NCBI GenBank assembly: GCA_002077045.2
Contig: KZ111198.1
Span: 42,645-106,644, forward strand
Source: Rachicladosporium sp. CCFEE 5018
Lineage: Eukaryota > Ascomycota > Dothideomycetes > Cladosporiales > Cladosporiaceae
DNA: 64,000 nt
Direction of reading: 5' to 3'
Part shown: positions 62,477-64,000 of the stretch, piece after piece
Numbering within the stretch: position 1 is the first letter of the stretch
How the letters are laid out: each line of letters begins with the position of its first letter
The notes under the pieces: generated by a model
Seen by the model: the letters and a program-made list of their open reading frames with translations, nothing else
Databases searched by the model: none
What the model was told of the DNA's origin: nothing
Program-made: the position numbers and the translations under genes

Positions 62477-64000
62477 CTAGCTTCAGCACGTCAAGTATCA
62501 ATCCAGGATGGTGTGAGCTCGTGGCCAACGAAGCGCCTGAGCGGCGCAGTCGAGGCGCATGCGGCTCGCCATGAAGTGGTTTGTGTGCTTGACGATGCAG
62601 CAGAAGTCAACCTGATCTCTGCAGCGAAAGCGAGAGCATGGAGACTGCAGAAGGTCGACGTGCCTTTGCCCCAAATCGAGGGCTTCAATGGCAGCAAGGG
62701 TCGCTGTCATGGAGCCTATCATGTGCGCCTGCACCTCGCAGACTCCTCGCAGGCGGACCGCATCACGGAAGCTGTCTTCTTCGCCACCGAACTTGGTGAC
62801 GTCGATATGCTCCTAGGTCGCCCTTGGAGGCGGGAATATGGCGTAGTGGTCGACAGCAGAAGGGATCTGTGGTGGTACGCTGAAGAAGCAGAGATGCCGT
62901 CGGTTCGCGTGCGCTCAGCAAGCGCTTTCTATGCGGGCCTCAAGCGAGGCTCTCTGATCTACGCTGTGTCGGTCAGATCGGTCTCAGATTCTCCTGATCT
63001 TCCAGTAGAGATTCAGGACTTCGAAGATGTCATCCCTAGCGGTGACATCGCGGATCGCCCGCTACCCGAAGGCGTGGAGCATGCGATTGTGCTGGAGCCG
63101 AATCAGCGGCCTCCATTTCGGCCTTTGTATAATCTGTCGGTGAAGGAGCTTGAAGTGCTCCGAGAGTACATTAAGCAAGCGCTCAAAAATGGGTGGATCA
63201 CGCGCAGCGAAAGCGAGGCGGGTGCGCCTATCCTGTTTGTGCCAAAGAAGGATGGCACCCTTCGTTTGTGTGTCGATTACCGAGGGTTGAACGCTATCAC
63301 GATTAAGAACAGACATCCTCTGCCCTTAATCAGTGAGACGCTTGATCGTCTAGGCCAGGCCAATTGGTTCTCCACTTTAGACCTGAAGGATGCATATCAC
63401 CGCATTGCTATCAAGCGTAGCGACCGCTGGAAGACTGCGTTTCGCACGCGCTACGGCCACTTTGAGTACAATGTCATGCCCTTTGGCTTGACTAATGCAC
63501 CGGCTACGTTCCAGGCATACATTAATCGTGCCTTAGCAGGATTGGTAGATATTTGCTGCGTAGTGTACCTAGATGACATTCTCATCTATAGCGACTCGCG
63601 TGAGAACCACGTGCGAGACCTACGCGCGGTGCTTGCGAGGCTTCGGAAGTTCGCCTTGTATGGCAACCGCAAGAAGTGCTCGTTCTTCACCAAAGAGACT
63701 GAGTACCTCGGGTACATGGTAAGCACCGTAGGCGTCTCGATGGATGCTCGCAGGGTAGCCACAATCGAGGAGTGGCCAACTCCTACAACCTTCAGAGAAA
63801 TCCAGGTGTTCCTAGGCTTCGCCAATTTCTATCGAAGGTTCATTCGTTCGTACTCCAAGATTGTCGCTCCACTCACGAACTTGACGAAGGGAGCGAAGAA
63901 TGGGAGAAAGACTGGTCCGCTGGAATGGGGCGCAGGCGAAGAGCATGCGTTCCGCATGACAAAAGCAGCCTTCACGCAGGCGCCAGTATTGCGACATTAT
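62477..64000 (+). CDS. pol: gypsy pol (protease, reverse transcriptase), same frame as gag, open at window end
   Basis: The frame is continuous with gag after the TGA and has no stop to 64000, but also no ATG until ADMLLG-type sequence well inside the protease, so pol must be made as a gag fusion. The protease has VLDDAAEVNLIS (a DDA variant of the usual DSG/DTG) and DMLLGRPW. Reverse transcriptase shows GAPILFVPKKDGTLRLCVDY, RHPLPLI, LDLKDAYHRIAI, FGLTNAPATFQ and the catalytic YLDDILIYS, followed by KCSFF and GFANFYRRFI. All core motifs are intact. Confidence 0.93.

Larger units (their letters stand above)
61036..64000 (+). mobile_element. Ty3/gypsy LTR retrotransposon, truncated by window end
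   Basis: Candidate 5-prime LTR from TGTTACAGGG at 61036, followed by gag and pol in the order protease then reverse transcriptase, as in Ty3/gypsy elements. It lies beside the RIP-damaged hAT relic and lacks RIP-type stops itself, so it is younger. RNase H, integrase and the 3-prime LTR would lie past 64000. Confidence 0.9.

Noticed and set aside
10320..64000. CRISPR array, prokaryotic operon or secondary-metabolite cluster
   Set aside because: No regularly spaced direct repeats, no operon structure, and no polyketide, peptide or terpene synthase core gene; the sequence is eukaryotic.

Overview
The window looks like nuclear DNA of a filamentous ascomycete (Pezizomycotina, most likely a dothideomycete). 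Support: many short GT-AG introns of about 45-75 bp with CTGAC/CTAAC-like branch sites, compact genes on both strands, fungal families (2EXR/F-box-like proteins, Zn2Cys6 regulator, DHA1 transporter, SLC44/Pns1, Scd6, Rrp36, Rcf2-like), and a DNA transposon relic whose stop codons have the C-to-T pattern of repeat-induced point mutation (RIP). Species cannot be named from sequence alone. Two runs of exactly 100 N (10215-10314, 46224-46323) mark contig joins.

Layout. 1-9.5 kb: small hypothetical proteins, a Gfo/Idh/MocA oxidoreductase with a one-base frameshift, EMC7, a 2EXR-like protein, a coiled-coil protein and a short-chain dehydrogenase. 9.5-11.3 kb: a membrane-anchored GH5 glycosidase cut by the first gap, then a LINE (Tad-like) ORF1 fragment and an AT-rich tract. 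11.8-19.4 kb: a Zn2Cys6 factor with an apparent nonsense codon, an intact seven-exon DHA1 transporter, and a large membrane protein gene with a stop and a frameshift. 20-38.9 kb: mostly intact housekeeping genes (RRP36, Rcf2-like, SLC44, MMTAG2-like, ER glucosidase I, phosphatidylserine decarboxylase) with orphan small paralogues between them and a Ser/Thr-rich secreted protein at the end. 40-59.5 kb: a broken F-box/LRR gene, a thioredoxin, then a dense patch of related, partly decayed lineage-specific genes (Cys-rich CxxC proteins and F-box-like proteins), interrupted by SCD6/LSM14 and a KPWE-motif protein. 59.5-64 kb: a RIP-damaged hAT transposase relic next to a fairly fresh Ty3/gypsy element that runs off the window.

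Most intact genes act in unlinked core processes: ER protein folding and insertion (EMC7, glucosidase I), ribosome assembly (RRP36), mRNA storage (SCD6), respiratory supercomplexes (Rcf2-like), lipid synthesis (PSD) and transport. There are no operons; pairing is limited to divergent promoters.

Main points of interest: (a) the gypsy gag and pol are in one frame separated only by UGA-CUAG, the best known leaky-stop context; (b) its leader holds a Tf1-like self-priming candidate; (c) a 3.0 kb near-identical block ends exactly at the second gap on both sides, which fits two unmerged overlapping contig ends better than a real duplication; (d) at least five host genes carry one in-frame stop explicable by C-to-T change; (e) several small paralogue pairs, some with conserved intron position, that I cannot assign to any family.
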